From Weissella diestrammenae (GTDB taxonomy: Bacteria > Bacillota > Bacilli > Lactobacillales > Lactobacillaceae), in NCBI RefSeq assembly GCF_014397255.1, contig NZ_CP060724.1:1595382-1659381 (forward strand): DNA of 64,000 nucleotides, in the 5' to 3' direction. Position 1 is the first letter of the stretch. Each line of letters begins with the position of its first letter. Below, one piece after another: positions 17,702-26,051 of this stretch. Below the pieces are notes generated by a model. The model was not told the DNA's origin and searched no databases. It saw only the letters and a program-made list of their open reading frames with translations. Made by a program: the position numbers and the translations under genes.

Positions 17702-19129
17702 AATTTAACTCATTCTCTCGCATTTCTTGTAAGAACAATGTCATTTTATCCTTTTTAATCTCAATGACCTGTTCACCGAATAAATACCAATCTTCAGGAG
17801 TTGGTGGCTCTAACCAAATAATTGTACGTTTCTTAGTTTCGTCAGTAAACATATAATCAGACAAAATAATATCTGCTAAATTTGGATCATTAGTCACCTC
17901 AACATCCATCCACTGGAATGAACGAATTTGAGTCGCCAGCCACTCCGTCAATGCAGTACCGGCCGAAAAACTCAGGTAAACTGAAATGTTGTTTTTTTCT
18001 GGTAATAATTCATTTTGTTCGAGCAAAACGCACAAACGAATGAATGTTCGCATTGATACGGTACTCTGCGTTTCTATTTGAAAATGTTCACGTAACGAAT
18101 CGGCAATATAGAAAGCAACGGGTGAATTGTCAATAAAGTAGCGTTTACGAAGTTGGAACATATCGTACTCTACAAAATTTGGTCGGAGGTAGCCCGCTAA
18201 TAAGATTAAAAACAATTGTTTTTTAATCTTACCAACCGGCTGCGCTTCTTGTAGTTGGGTGCGTGCCATGTGTGAAAAAACGCGTTCAAACACATTAACT
18301 AAAGATGATGTCAGTTCAAGCTCATTCATCCGATCAATTTGTAAGAAATCTTCTGAGAGCAAGAAGAAAATAATGAATTGAATGCTGTTGGAATGCTCTA
18401 AGTGCTTTGCTACATCATGCCAAACACTGGATGCATCTAAATTTATTAAGAGTTCATCAACACCAATTTGTTGATATTGGCACAGATCAATGATCATCAA
18501 CATTGATTCAACTTGCCGTTCAAAATGTGCGTCGATGAGCTGATTTTGAATTAAATATGTCACAAAAGCACGAGATTTAATTTTTTGACTAGTTTTAATG
18601 TCGGCCCATGAATTTAAATTAAAATCATAAGATCGTAATATTTCATAAACAAAATAAACGTTACGTACCTTCTGTTCATTGGAAATATCATCACTAAAAT
18701 CAATTTGATTGACCTTCAAGAAATCTTTTAATTGTTTTTTAACTGTGAAGAAATAGCTTTCGCTCCACCCGTACTCCACTTGGAAGTTTACAGGCGTAAT
18801 TTTTTCTTCAGCAATGATTGATGTGAGGAAAAAATAGCATTCTCAGAGTGCTCAAAATACAGTTTTCGTAATTGTAAATTGATGAATCGTGATAAAAATG
18901 GTTTTTTAATAATTGTGCGTTTCTTAACCTCTAACAGTACAGGTAAATTTATACTGAGTGCATCCAGATTAATGTCTTTAACCGCCTGTTTAATCAAATA
19001 ATCAGATAAGAACATCTCAGTTGCAATGGTGTCAAATTCGATAATGCTTTCATTTATTTTAAGAAGAAACTCAATTAATTGAACTTTTTCGATGTCGCGA
19101 CTATTTAGAAAAAAATTGTCAATTTCCAT
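17691..19129 (-). pseudogene. Mga-type regulator, split by one frameshift
   Basis: Two frames (from 19129 and continuing from about 18825 to 17691) together make a protein of about 479 residues. With one more T in the six-base run at 18829-18834 (minus strand), the joint reads ENAIFFLTSIIAEEKITPVN and continues as FQVEYGWSESYFFTVKKQLKDFL, which is a normal Mga helix-turn-helix region. The N-terminus has a first HTH, the middle is helical (PRD-like), and the C-terminus has an EIIB-like fold (VYLSFSAGTALTEWLATQI). ATG 19129 follows GGAG. The gene sits between the PNAG operon and the two adhesin genes, so it is the probable regulator of the cluster. Confidence 0.75.
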
Positions 19130-19187
19130 AATTTCTCCATTCATTTTTGTTTAAGTATTTATTTTGCATACTGTTTCAATAGTATCA

Positions 19188-20063
19188 CTATTTATCATCA
19201 CTTATCCATTTTTCAAAATTTGGCCATGATTGATCGTTTACTAAAACCCGAGGTGGCATTTTAGGATTACTTCCTGAAATAACAATACCTGCATCTAATG
19301 TCACCATCGATACAATGCCATGATCCGCCATATAGTTAGACAAATACTGATTCGGTGCGCCATATGGATACGCAAAAATGTCAGCTTTACGCCCAAGATG
19401 TAATAACATGGCATCCTGGCTACGTTGATAATCAGTTCGCAAACGCTTATGTGAAATATCTGTTGATAAGACAGGTTTATTGTTTAACTGGTAATGTAGG
19501 TTGTTCGTGTGTACGCCAACAGTTGCTAAGGGATCCTTAGCCAATCTTTTGATGTCAGACCATGATGCCATCACTGAGCCGTCCATATCTTTATTTACTT
19601 TTCCAGTAATGACATAAAATGTGAATGGAAATTGATATTGTTTTAAAATCGGATAGGCATTCTCGGGCATTGTCCGATCAATGTCATCAAAAGTTAGTAC
19701 AACATATTGTCCTTTTATTGTGGGTTGTTTAGTCATTTCAAGCATTTTCTGATATGAAATCACCTGCACGTGATGCTGCTTTAAGAATTTCATCTGTTTT
19801 TTAAATTCAGAAAACGGCACATTATAAGTGTGAATCTGTTCATTATTGTTGACTGCCTTAATTCCCTTTACCACCCATGATTCATTCAGAATACGATGAT
19901 AATTTAAAATGATAATCCCGTCGTGATTAACAAATGACCCAGCATAAGTGTGGTTGACGGGTGGTTGACTTTGCACTTTCAAATACGAACCATAAATATC
20001 AAGAGATAATACCGATAGAACGATTAAAATAAAGGCGATTCGTGTTTTATACGTCTTGTGCAT
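19188..20063 (-). CDS. icaB: PNAG N-deacetylase (IcaB/PgaB-like)
   Basis: A 291-residue polysaccharide deacetylase with an N-terminal membrane anchor (about 8-26). NodB-domain motifs are visible: the Asp pair in VVLTFDDIDRT (about 118-125), the metal His pair in GVHTNNLHY, and IFAYPYG. It would remove some acetyl groups from poly-beta-1,6-N-acetylglucosamine outside the membrane, which makes the polymer stick to the surface. ATG 20063 follows GGAG and overlaps the 3' end of the small membrane gene by 17 bases. A longer frame to 20087 has no ribosome site. The ica name is by similarity of the whole operon. Confidence 0.88.
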   Translation of the reverse strand: MHKTYKTRIAFILIVLSVLSLDIYGSYLKVQSQPPVNHTYAGSFVNHDGIIILNYHRILNESWVVKGIKAVNNNEQIHTYNVPFSEFKKQMKFLKQHHVQVISYQKMLEMTKQPTIKGQYVVLTFDDIDRTMPENAYPILKQYQFPFTFYVITGKVNKDMDGSVMASWSDIKRLAKDPLATVGVHTNNLHYQLNNKPVLSTDISHKRLRTDYQRSQDAMLLHLGRKADIFAYPYGAPNQYLSNYMADHGIVSMVTLDAGIVISGSNPKMPPRVLVNDQSWPNFEKWISDDK

Positions 20064-20334
20064 CTTTATGCTCTCCAAGTTGAACAAAGGCGATTAGCGC
20101 TGGAATGAGCCAAATACTTAATGGCATTAGCATTAATGTCACAATACTTTTCAGGGTTGATTCATTAATACCTAAGAAAAGTTGCATGACACTGAGTGTG
20201 TCTGTGTAAACATGTAATAGGTTAAATAGTGTCATACCTAGCATAATGAGCACAAATCCCCAGCTAATAACGATGATGATTTGCTCAGTGAAACTGAAAT
20301 TTTCTTTTTTTCGAATAATTAATGTTTTTCCCAT
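20047..20334 (-). CDS. icaD: Small PNAG-synthase partner membrane protein (IcaD/PgaD-like)
   Basis: A 95-residue protein with two strong membrane helices (about 20-45 and 62-85) and a basic N-terminus. Sequence similarity to IcaD/PgaD is weak to the eye; the call rests on size, topology and position right after the GT2 synthase gene (3 bases apart) and before the deacetylase gene. IcaD/PgaD proteins are needed for full polymerase activity and chain export. Confidence 0.75.
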   Translation of the reverse strand: MGKTLIIRKKENFSFTEQIIIVISWGFVLIMLGMTLFNLLHVYTDTLSVMQLFLGINESTLKSIVTLMLMPLSIWLIPALIAFVQLGEHKDAQDV

Positions 20335-20337
20335 CGG

Positions 20338-21567
20338 TTATATTCCTCTATCTGGACTTGTCCATGTCCCGTTACCTTTTTGACCAAAAATTATAGCGAT
20401 TTCTGATGATATTGAAGCTATAAAATTACCACCCCAATAGAAAACATAGAATACAGGCCAAACCCTCAGATCACGTAAAGTAAATTGACTTGCATGTCTA
20501 TCTAGAACTAATCCAATCAAACTCACTACCATAGTTAAAATGATATAAATAAGTAAGACCGTAATTTTGGCAATCAGTTCGCCAGTTGCTAGATAGATAA
20601 AAATAAGTTTGACAAAACTAAATGCCAATGACCAAGCCCAAATATGGCCCATAATCATTTCGCCTAACAAAAATGTTTTAAATGTATCGGGATGCTTAAA
20701 GATGATACGTAAATTTTTAAGAAGTACTTCAACACCACCGATTGCCCAGCGTTTTCTTTGAGCCAGAAACCCCTTTATTGTTTCAGGCGCTAAAATATAT
20801 GAAATGGCATTCGGACTATATTTGACTGAATAACCATGTTGATAAAGTTTCCAAGTGACATCGATATCTTCAGTCATTGCATTCACATCAAAAAAATCAA
20901 TTGCTTCTAAGGCTTCGGTTCGATACATCACGAGAACACCTGAAACTGACATAATTGATTCAAATAAATATGACTCAGCGCGTTTGATGCCATCAATTGT
21001 TGTCATATATTCAAAAGATTGCAATGTGCCAAGAATGGTCGAACGATTCCGAACCACTGGCTTACCTGTTACTGCCCCGATTTGTGCTTGATCAAATTCA
21101 GCTAACAAATATTCAACAGCATTAGGATCAATAATCGAATCTGCATCAATCACTAAAACAAATTCGGCTTGATTCACATGTTTTAATGCATAGTTTAAAG
21201 CCCGAGCTTTACCACCATTCTGCGACATTTCAACTAACGTTAGGGCTCGCCAATCATATTCTGTTTGAAAGTTTTTAATTTTTTCAACCGTATTATCGGT
21301 ACTAAAATCGTCAACAATGACAAATGATACGTTCGGTAGTGATAATTGGTACAAAGCCGTTAATGTATCGTCAATAATAGCTTCTTCATTGAAAACAGAA
21401 ATCATAATATTGATCGTATTCGACGGCAGTGTTACTTCATCAGTGCTGTTTTGTACATGCTGCCTGAAAAATATTGCACCAATAGCCCATCCAATTGACA
21501 TAATCAAAGGATAGACGAGTGTGTATCCATCTAAAATGTTTGAAATTCCTTGAATTAATCCAGTCAT
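20338..21567 (-). CDS. icaA: Poly-N-acetylglucosamine synthase, GT2 (IcaA/PgaC-like)
   Basis: A 409-residue processive family 2 glycosyltransferase. One N-terminal helix comes first, then the catalytic domain with D1 in FVIVDDFSTDNT, DxD in VLVIDADSIID, the acceptor Asp in TEDIDVTW and QRKRW, then C-terminal helices (about 295-395). These residues define the hyaluronan/chitin/PNAG synthase group. It would polymerise UDP-GlcNAc and pass the chain through the membrane. ATG 21567 is one base after the stop of the acyltransferase gene, so the two are coupled. Downstream IcaD- and IcaB-like genes support PNAG over hyaluronan or cellulose. Confidence 0.9.
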   Translation of the reverse strand: MTGLIQGISNILDGYTLVYPLIMSIGWAIGAIFFRQHVQNSTDEVTLPSNTINIMISVFNEEAIIDDTLTALYQLSLPNVSFVIVDDFSTDNTVEKIKNFQTEYDWRALTLVEMSQNGGKARALNYALKHVNQAEFVLVIDADSIIDPNAVEYLLAEFDQAQIGAVTGKPVVRNRSTILGTLQSFEYMTTIDGIKRAESYLFESIMSVSGVLVMYRTEALEAIDFFDVNAMTEDIDVTWKLYQHGYSVKYSPNAISYILAPETIKGFLAQRKRWAIGGVEVLLKNLRIIFKHPDTFKTFLLGEMIMGHIWAWSLAFSFVKLIFIYLATGELIAKITVLLIYIILTMVVSLIGLVLDRHASQFTLRDLRVWPVFYVFYWGGNFIASISSEIAIIFGQKGNGTWTSPDRGI

Positions 21568-21568
21568 C

Positions 21569-22588
21569 TTACCGTTTCCTCTTAAAAGCTGCATTAACGA
21601 CCAATGTGACTGATATACCTATCAAACTAGCAAAGATGAAAGATATAATATAAGTTACACTTCCATATGTTAATCGATCATTTATGGCCGGGAGATAATG
21701 TTTTAACATTGGATATAAAATTTGATCGGTGATATCAGAGGCTAGATATATGCTGAGGGTTGCATTTGAAATTAATTTCAATCCTGGAATACGTAACCAT
21801 TGATCCGGTATCCTTAGCATCATAATCATCAATAAGACTGACATCACTAATACTTGATAACCAAAATAATCATTATAATCAGCCCATTTAAATATATGAT
21901 GGTCATTAATAAAGAAATTAATTGTCCCAAGTAAAACACTGGTCATCACAAAAATGGGTAATATTATACGCCAACGAATATGACGAATTTTCTCTCGGTA
22001 GGTATGAATATAGGCCCCGATGAAGTAATATCCGACGGGATATGCCGCTTGGAAAAAATCAGGTACAATCTTACCTGCCTGATTTAAAAGACTTGGTACA
22101 AAGAAAATCATAACCGAGAGGATAACAATATACCGATGAAACCAAACATCATTTTCATGGCGATGCCAAACAATATTGAATAATGGCATCATAAAGAATA
22201 ACGGTATATACATTTCAACATACCAAGCGTATGAATCAGTTGAGAAATCAAAAATACCACGAATGGCGTCATTTAAAGGCGTTGTATGCCCCAAGATTAA
22301 AATTTGAGCACCATAATCCAATAACGAGATAATAATGTATGTGATGATTACAGGGTATATCTTTTTTAACTGTTGTGCGGTTAACTGTTTTGTGTGCGAT
22401 AGATAGCCTGTGACCATAATGAACAATGGTACCGCAGTTATTAAGAATAATCGCATGAATAACCAAAAGTATTGGATGCCACTATTAAGTGGAACGTCAT
22501 AGAAACCACTATTGAGTAGGAAATGAACATTGACCACGAAAAATACAGCCACTGCTTTAATGAGATCAATTTGTGCTTCTCGTCGCAT
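21569..22588 (-). CDS. icaC: Membrane acyltransferase (IcaC-like)
   Basis: A 339-residue acyltransferase-3-type protein with about ten membrane helices. The N-terminal IDLIKAVAVFFVVNVHFLLNSG carries the conserved His of this family. In staphylococci IcaC is thought to O-succinylate or otherwise modify PNAG, or to help export it. It is the first gene of the cluster, with AAAGGAGG upstream. Here the acyltransferase gene leads the operon, unlike staphylococcal icaADBC where it is last. Confidence 0.85.
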   Translation of the reverse strand: MRREAQIDLIKAVAVFFVVNVHFLLNSGFYDVPLNSGIQYFWLFMRLFLITAVPLFIMVTGYLSHTKQLTAQQLKKIYPVIITYIIISLLDYGAQILILGHTTPLNDAIRGIFDFSTDSYAWYVEMYIPLFFMMPLFNIVWHRHENDVWFHRYIVILSVMIFFVPSLLNQAGKIVPDFFQAAYPVGYYFIGAYIHTYREKIRHIRWRIILPIFVMTSVLLGTINFFINDHHIFKWADYNDYFGYQVLVMSVLLMIMMLRIPDQWLRIPGLKLISNATLSIYLASDITDQILYPMLKHYLPAINDRLTYGSVTYIISFIFASLIGISVTLVVNAAFKRKR

Positions 22589-22834
22589 GGTACGATGTCC
22601 TCCTTTGACAATCCAACCGCTATAATCACTTTTTTCAATACAAATATCACTCCTTAATCATACGGTCATATGCATTAAAATAACTTTTCAGATTTTTCGT
22701 TTTCATAAAAAATGAAAAATTATTTCGTTTTGAAATTAATTTAATAACTACTCATACATTTTTGTAATCAAAATGTTACTTATGAATTTATTTAATATCT
22801 GCTACGCTATTAAATGGATAAAGGAGGGCATACA

Positions 22835-23296
22835 ATGCCAAATAATTTAAAAGAAGAACTTATTTTTACTGGACTAATGGCTGGGATGATGGTCTTTGGG
22901 ATGACGTTTTATAATGTGACTTTACAAAACGGTCTTAACGGTCACGCCGTCCTTACCACTGTCACAGGATTTCCCTTCGCATTAATTGTTGCTGCACTGA
23001 TTGATTTATTAATAATTGGTCCATTTGCGAAGCAACTATTTTTTTCAACTGTTAAGCGTTTCAATTTTGAACCAAAAGGAATTCACATTGGATTGGGTAT
23101 TTCAATTCTCATGGTTTTAGGAATGGTGACATGTATGTCATTATTTGGTCTCATCATGGGCAAAGGTATTGCCTCAGTTTCCATGTCCAATTATTGGCAC
23201 GCTTGGCAACTGAACGTCATTGTGGCGTTGCCGCTTCAATTAATAGTCGTTGGTCCATTTGCACGTGCTATTCTTAGCCGAATTCAAACCAACTAA
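22835..23296 (+). CDS. DUF2798 membrane protein
   Basis: A 153-residue protein with four membrane helices arranged as two similar halves. Each half contains a DUF2798-like pattern (GMMVFGMTFYN ... FALIVAALIDLLIIGPFAKQL, and GMVTCMSLFGLIMGKG ... VALPLQLIVVGPFARAIL). ATG 22835 follows AAAGGAGGG, so the longer frame from 22814 is not used. It is a single gene divergent from the PNAG operon. Function unknown. Confidence 0.88.
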   Translation: MPNNLKEELIFTGLMAGMMVFGMTFYNVTLQNGLNGHAVLTTVTGFPFALIVAALIDLLIIGPFAKQLFFSTVKRFNFEPKGIHIGLGISILMVLGMVTCMSLFGLIMGKGIASVSMSNYWHAWQLNVIVALPLQLIVVGPFARAILSRIQTN

Positions 23297-23331
23297 AAAG
23301 ATGCTTAACAGATAATCTGTTAAGCATCTTT
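23297..23331. terminator. Bidirectional terminator between convergent genes
   Basis: AAAGATGCTTAACAGA/TCTGTTAAGCATCTTT is a perfect 16-bp stem with a 3-base loop, with TTTTTTTATTT on the plus side. It serves the DUF2798 gene and probably the convergent gene at 23334. Confidence 0.93.
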
Positions 23332-23333
23332 TT

Positions 23334-23816
23334 TTATTTCGTTATTGTTTGACGGTCGGATTTGCTTTTTGTATTCTGTCCAACTGACGTGCCTTGATAA
23401 TTTCGTCCTTCTACGACGACGTCTATATTTGATCCAATCAGATTATTAAATGTCGTCAAAACAAACCCATGAATTGTTTCACTTGGCACCACACCGACAT
23501 ATGGTATGTTATCAATCATCATTTGAACTAAATCGCCAGTATGAAAAACACCTGCCACTCGAACTTGTTTGATTTGCGCAGAACTACCATCAATGTTGTC
23601 ATGATATGGTCCTACCATTTTGACCTGTGCCAATTGCTCATCAGGTATTGCATATTGAATTGCAGTAGTAACGGTATCAGCATGAATTGCCGGATGACTG
23701 ATTAAATTAAAGGTCCCAAAATTAAAATTAATCAGAATGGTTGCCACAGAACTAGCGACTAATACCCGCATACCTGTTGTCTGAGTTGCTTTTTTAATTC
23801 GTACTTTTTTAGTCAT
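23334..23816 (-). CDS. Uncharacterised exported or membrane-anchored protein
   Basis: Not recognised. The protein has 160 residues: a basic N-terminus, a hydrophobic stretch (about 17-36) and a possible signal-peptidase site near HADT, which gives an extracytoplasmic protein of about 110 residues. The mature part is beta-rich and ends in a Ser/Lys/Gln-rich tail. ATG 23816 follows AAAGAGG; a GTG one codon earlier is possible. It is a single gene with no lipobox or sorting signal. Confidence 0.7.
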   Translation of the reverse strand: MTKKVRIKKATQTTGMRVLVASSVATILINFNFGTFNLISHPAIHADTVTTAIQYAIPDEQLAQVKMVGPYHDNIDGSSAQIKQVRVAGVFHTGDLVQMMIDNIPYVGVVPSETIHGFVLTTFNNLIGSNIDVVVEGRNYQGTSVGQNTKSKSDRQTITK

Positions 23817-23938
23817 CACATTGCCTCTTTCCTAATCGATAAATTCATTATTGCAGAGGAAAACTAAATCAAGCTTTGTTTGAACTAAAAGTTAGCTTAA
23901 ATTGTATTTCTAAGACTTTCTTTAATTTGCCATTATCG

Positions 23939-24259
23939 CTAATGACCACTCGTAACCTTGATGCCTATAAGTCCAATAATCAACAAGGCGACAAAAAACC
24001 AAGTGCTGCCCGCAATGCGGTCTTGGAACAAGAAAACACCTAATACTAATGCCCCCACTGCGCCAATCCCGGTCCAAATTGGGTATGCAAGGCTCAATGG
24101 TAACTGTTTTAATGATATTGATAAGAACAGAAAACTTAGCACCATCCCTAAAATAGTAAAAATCGTATACCAGATTTCAGTAAACCCATTGCTTAATTTC
24201 ATTGTCGTTGCCCATACAACTTCAAAGATCCCCGCTAAAAATAAAAATAACCACGCCAT
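23939..24259 (-). CDS. SMR-family exporter (SugE/Gdx type)
   Basis: A 106-residue protein with four membrane helices. MAWLFLFLAGIFEVVWATTMKLSNGF holds the essential membrane Glu (residue 13) and the WATTMK motif of the SugE/Gdx group, and LAYPIWTGIGAVGA is the second hallmark. That group exports guanidinium or quaternary ammonium ions. ATG 24259 follows GGAGG, and the upstream extension of the frame runs into a leader hairpin. A structured leader with a terminator lies upstream (24272-24359), suggesting control by ligand or translation. Confidence 0.92.
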   Translation of the reverse strand: MAWLFLFLAGIFEVVWATTMKLSNGFTEIWYTIFTILGMVLSFLFLSISLKQLPLSLAYPIWTGIGAVGALVLGVFLFQDRIAGSTWFFVALLIIGLIGIKVTSGH

Positions 24260-24271
24260 TATTAAAACCTC

Positions 24272-24359
24272 CAAAATAAAAAGTAACGTTCCCAAACTTC
24301 TTCTAAGACCTACTGAAGTTTGTTGCGTTACTTTTACTCTAAAATCTCCCGGTGGAGAT
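24272..24359 (-). promoter_or_regulatory. Structured leader with attenuator before the SMR gene
   Basis: On the minus strand a small stem-loop, ATCTCC-ACCG-GGAGAT (24344-24359), is followed by a long hairpin whose arms are AGTAACG/CGTTACT and AAACTTC/GAAGTTT (24282-24332). A T-rich run, TTTTTATTTT, follows, then the GGAGG of the SMR gene. This is the form of a terminator-type attenuator. SMR genes are often under guanidine riboswitches, but the small loop is ACCG, not the ACGR of guanidine-II, and I cannot match guanidine-I. Confidence 0.6.
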
Positions 24360-24428
24360 CATTATTATAATTACATTAATTGTTGACTAACATCTATCTT
24401 TTAAAAATATGCTAGCCCGTCATGCTAA

Positions 24429-24674
24429 TTAATCTTGATGCTCGTGTTTCTCTTTCAGGTTGTCAACACTATCATTAAATTTTCCAGCAACATCCTCAAC
24501 TGCGTCTTCAACCTTGTCTTTGGCATCACCCAAGATATCTTTGGCTTTTCCTAGAATACCTTGCGCTTTGCCTTCTGCTTCAAGCTTTTCATCACCGGAA
24601 ACATCACCGATGACTTCTTTCGCTTTACCAACTGTTTGATCTTTTGCACTTGCAACTTTGTCTTCCAATGTCAT
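24429..24674 (-). CDS. CsbD-family stress protein
   Basis: An 81-residue hydrophilic, Asp/Lys/Gly-rich protein. The N-terminal EDKVASAKDQTVGKAKEVIGDVSGDEKLEAEGKAQ is the CsbD-like domain. The following repeats (GKAKDILGDAKDKVEDAVEDVAGKF) form amphipathic helices as in LEA-like proteins. In Bacillus csbD belongs to the general stress regulon. It is a single gene with a good ribosome site. Molecular role unknown. Confidence 0.93.
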   Translation of the reverse strand: MTLEDKVASAKDQTVGKAKEVIGDVSGDEKLEAEGKAQGILGKAKDILGDAKDKVEDAVEDVAGKFNDSVDNLKEKHEHQD

Positions 24675-25246
24675 AGTAGTCTTACCTCCCTTATTAGATT
24701 ACTCTCATTGTATCAAAAAAATGTCACATTTTCAAATTATTAATTTCATTTAAAGGCCTTACACATGTTTGTATATGAACAACATTTTATTGTGTTCGCT
24801 GTAGCTAAATCATATCCAATCAAAATTCAGACGTTTCCCACTCAAATACAAGTGTTTATCAAGCCTTTTTATTGCCTTTACACTTGAACTATAATAACAT
24901 CCTATACTTCGTAACTTTGACTCCCTCATTCCCAAAGATTTATCAGTTATCCTCGATTTTTTGAGGTACTTATACTTTATTCTCCGTTCACCTAGAATCA
25001 AAAAAATCAGATTCCCTCAGGTCCGCTGTGGACTGTCTGATTACTTATTTGTTACTGTTTTACTTGTAGTCATATAGAGATAGTAAAAGCTTGGAGTAGA
25101 ACGATGGGGAAATTTATAATTTATCAAAATGAAACAAAACAGTTCATTTTGACTTTATTAGGTTTACTTTATGATTTTAGCAAGTATAGGCATCGGAACT
25201 AAAACTCGTATGATATATATATTCAATTCTAAAAGGGGATTCCATA
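24675..25246. other. Gene-poor gap with one possible small ORF
   Basis: No established gene. On the plus strand an ATG at 25104 with GGAG eight bases before it opens a 32-codon frame (to 25202) whose middle is hydrophobic (FILTLLGLLYDF). It could be a small membrane peptide or chance. A 63-codon frame on the other strand (24810-25001) has no ribosome site or recognisable similarity. The terminator of the O-acetyltransferase gene lies at 24999-25042. Confidence 0.4.
24999..25042 (-). terminator. Terminator after the O-acetyltransferase gene
   Basis: AATCAGA/TCTGATT outer arms with an inner GTCC/GGAC pairing are followed on the minus strand by TTTTTTT. It lies about 200 bases after the stop codon at 25247. 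Confidence 0.75.
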
Positions 25247-25998
25247 TTATGAATTTGATAAAATATCTTCTAAAGTGAGTGGTGCTGGATACGCCGTGAT
25301 TTTCTCATTTTGAATTAAATTCTGTACTTTATCAATAAATGAGTGAATTTCTTCATCACCACGTACGTATTCAAAATTCTTAACCGGATAATTCCACCAT
25401 TTTAGATTGTTAAGCGCCGTAATTGTTTGTTCGTCATACCTATAACGGATAATTTTTGCCGGTACACCACCGACTATACTAAATGGCGGTACATTTTTGG
25501 TCACTACAGATCTTGATGCAATTATGGCACCATCACCTACCGTCACTCCGGATTTGAACAGTACATCCTGTCCCACCCACACATCATTTCCAATGATCAC
25601 ATTTTTCGAATAATACCCTTTGTCATCCCATGCGGTGTCCGCAAATACATCGTTCACGTCTCGATCAAAACTTAATCCAATTCTTTCAGGATAGTAAGTG
25701 ATGGGTGAGGTGGTAAATCTATCGGAAGGATGTTGTGAACTCATAATTTGAACGTTAGGTCCAATTGAAGAATAACTTCCAATTTTGCTACTAAATGACA
25801 GTTCACTGTTTGTCAAGGAATTAAATCCAATGCTTGGAATTTGTTTTGATTGATGATACAAAAAAAAGTCGAATGGCTACCTATTTTGATTGATTCATCA
25901 ACTCGAATTACTTCATTAATATTTAAATCACTTCGAAAATACACATTTTTATCGTTTAAATACTTTTTTATATTTTCCGTAATAACCAAATTATTCAT
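25247..25998 (-). pseudogene. Hexapeptide-repeat O-acetyltransferase, broken by one frameshift
   Basis: It begins at ATG 25998 (AAGGTGG upstream). The N-terminal frame runs only to about 25813, while the rest is read from about 25861 in another frame. With nine instead of eight T in the run at 25860-25867 (minus strand), the joint reads [15 protein letters not shown] and gives about 250 residues. The C-terminal part is a left-handed beta helix with [54 protein letters not shown], the CatB/Vat/NodL group that acetylates sugars or antibiotics. [14 protein letters not shown] is a typical catalytic His region. It follows the metalloprotease gene by 53 bases. Confidence 0.75.
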
Positions 25999-26051
25999 AT
26001 TTTACCACCTTAATTTTTAGAAATTATTGGGATTGATTGTTGTGTTTGCGA

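Noticed and set aside
22441-22650. Minus-strand frame of 69 codons before and inside the acyltransferase gene
   Set aside because: It has a GTG start that overlaps its putative SD and no plausible product. The acyltransferase frame with its own AAAGGAGG is clearly the real gene.
24810-25001. 63-codon minus-strand ORF, considered as a transposase remnant
   Set aside because: No DDE or HTH motif, no terminal inverted repeats and no ribosome site could be found.
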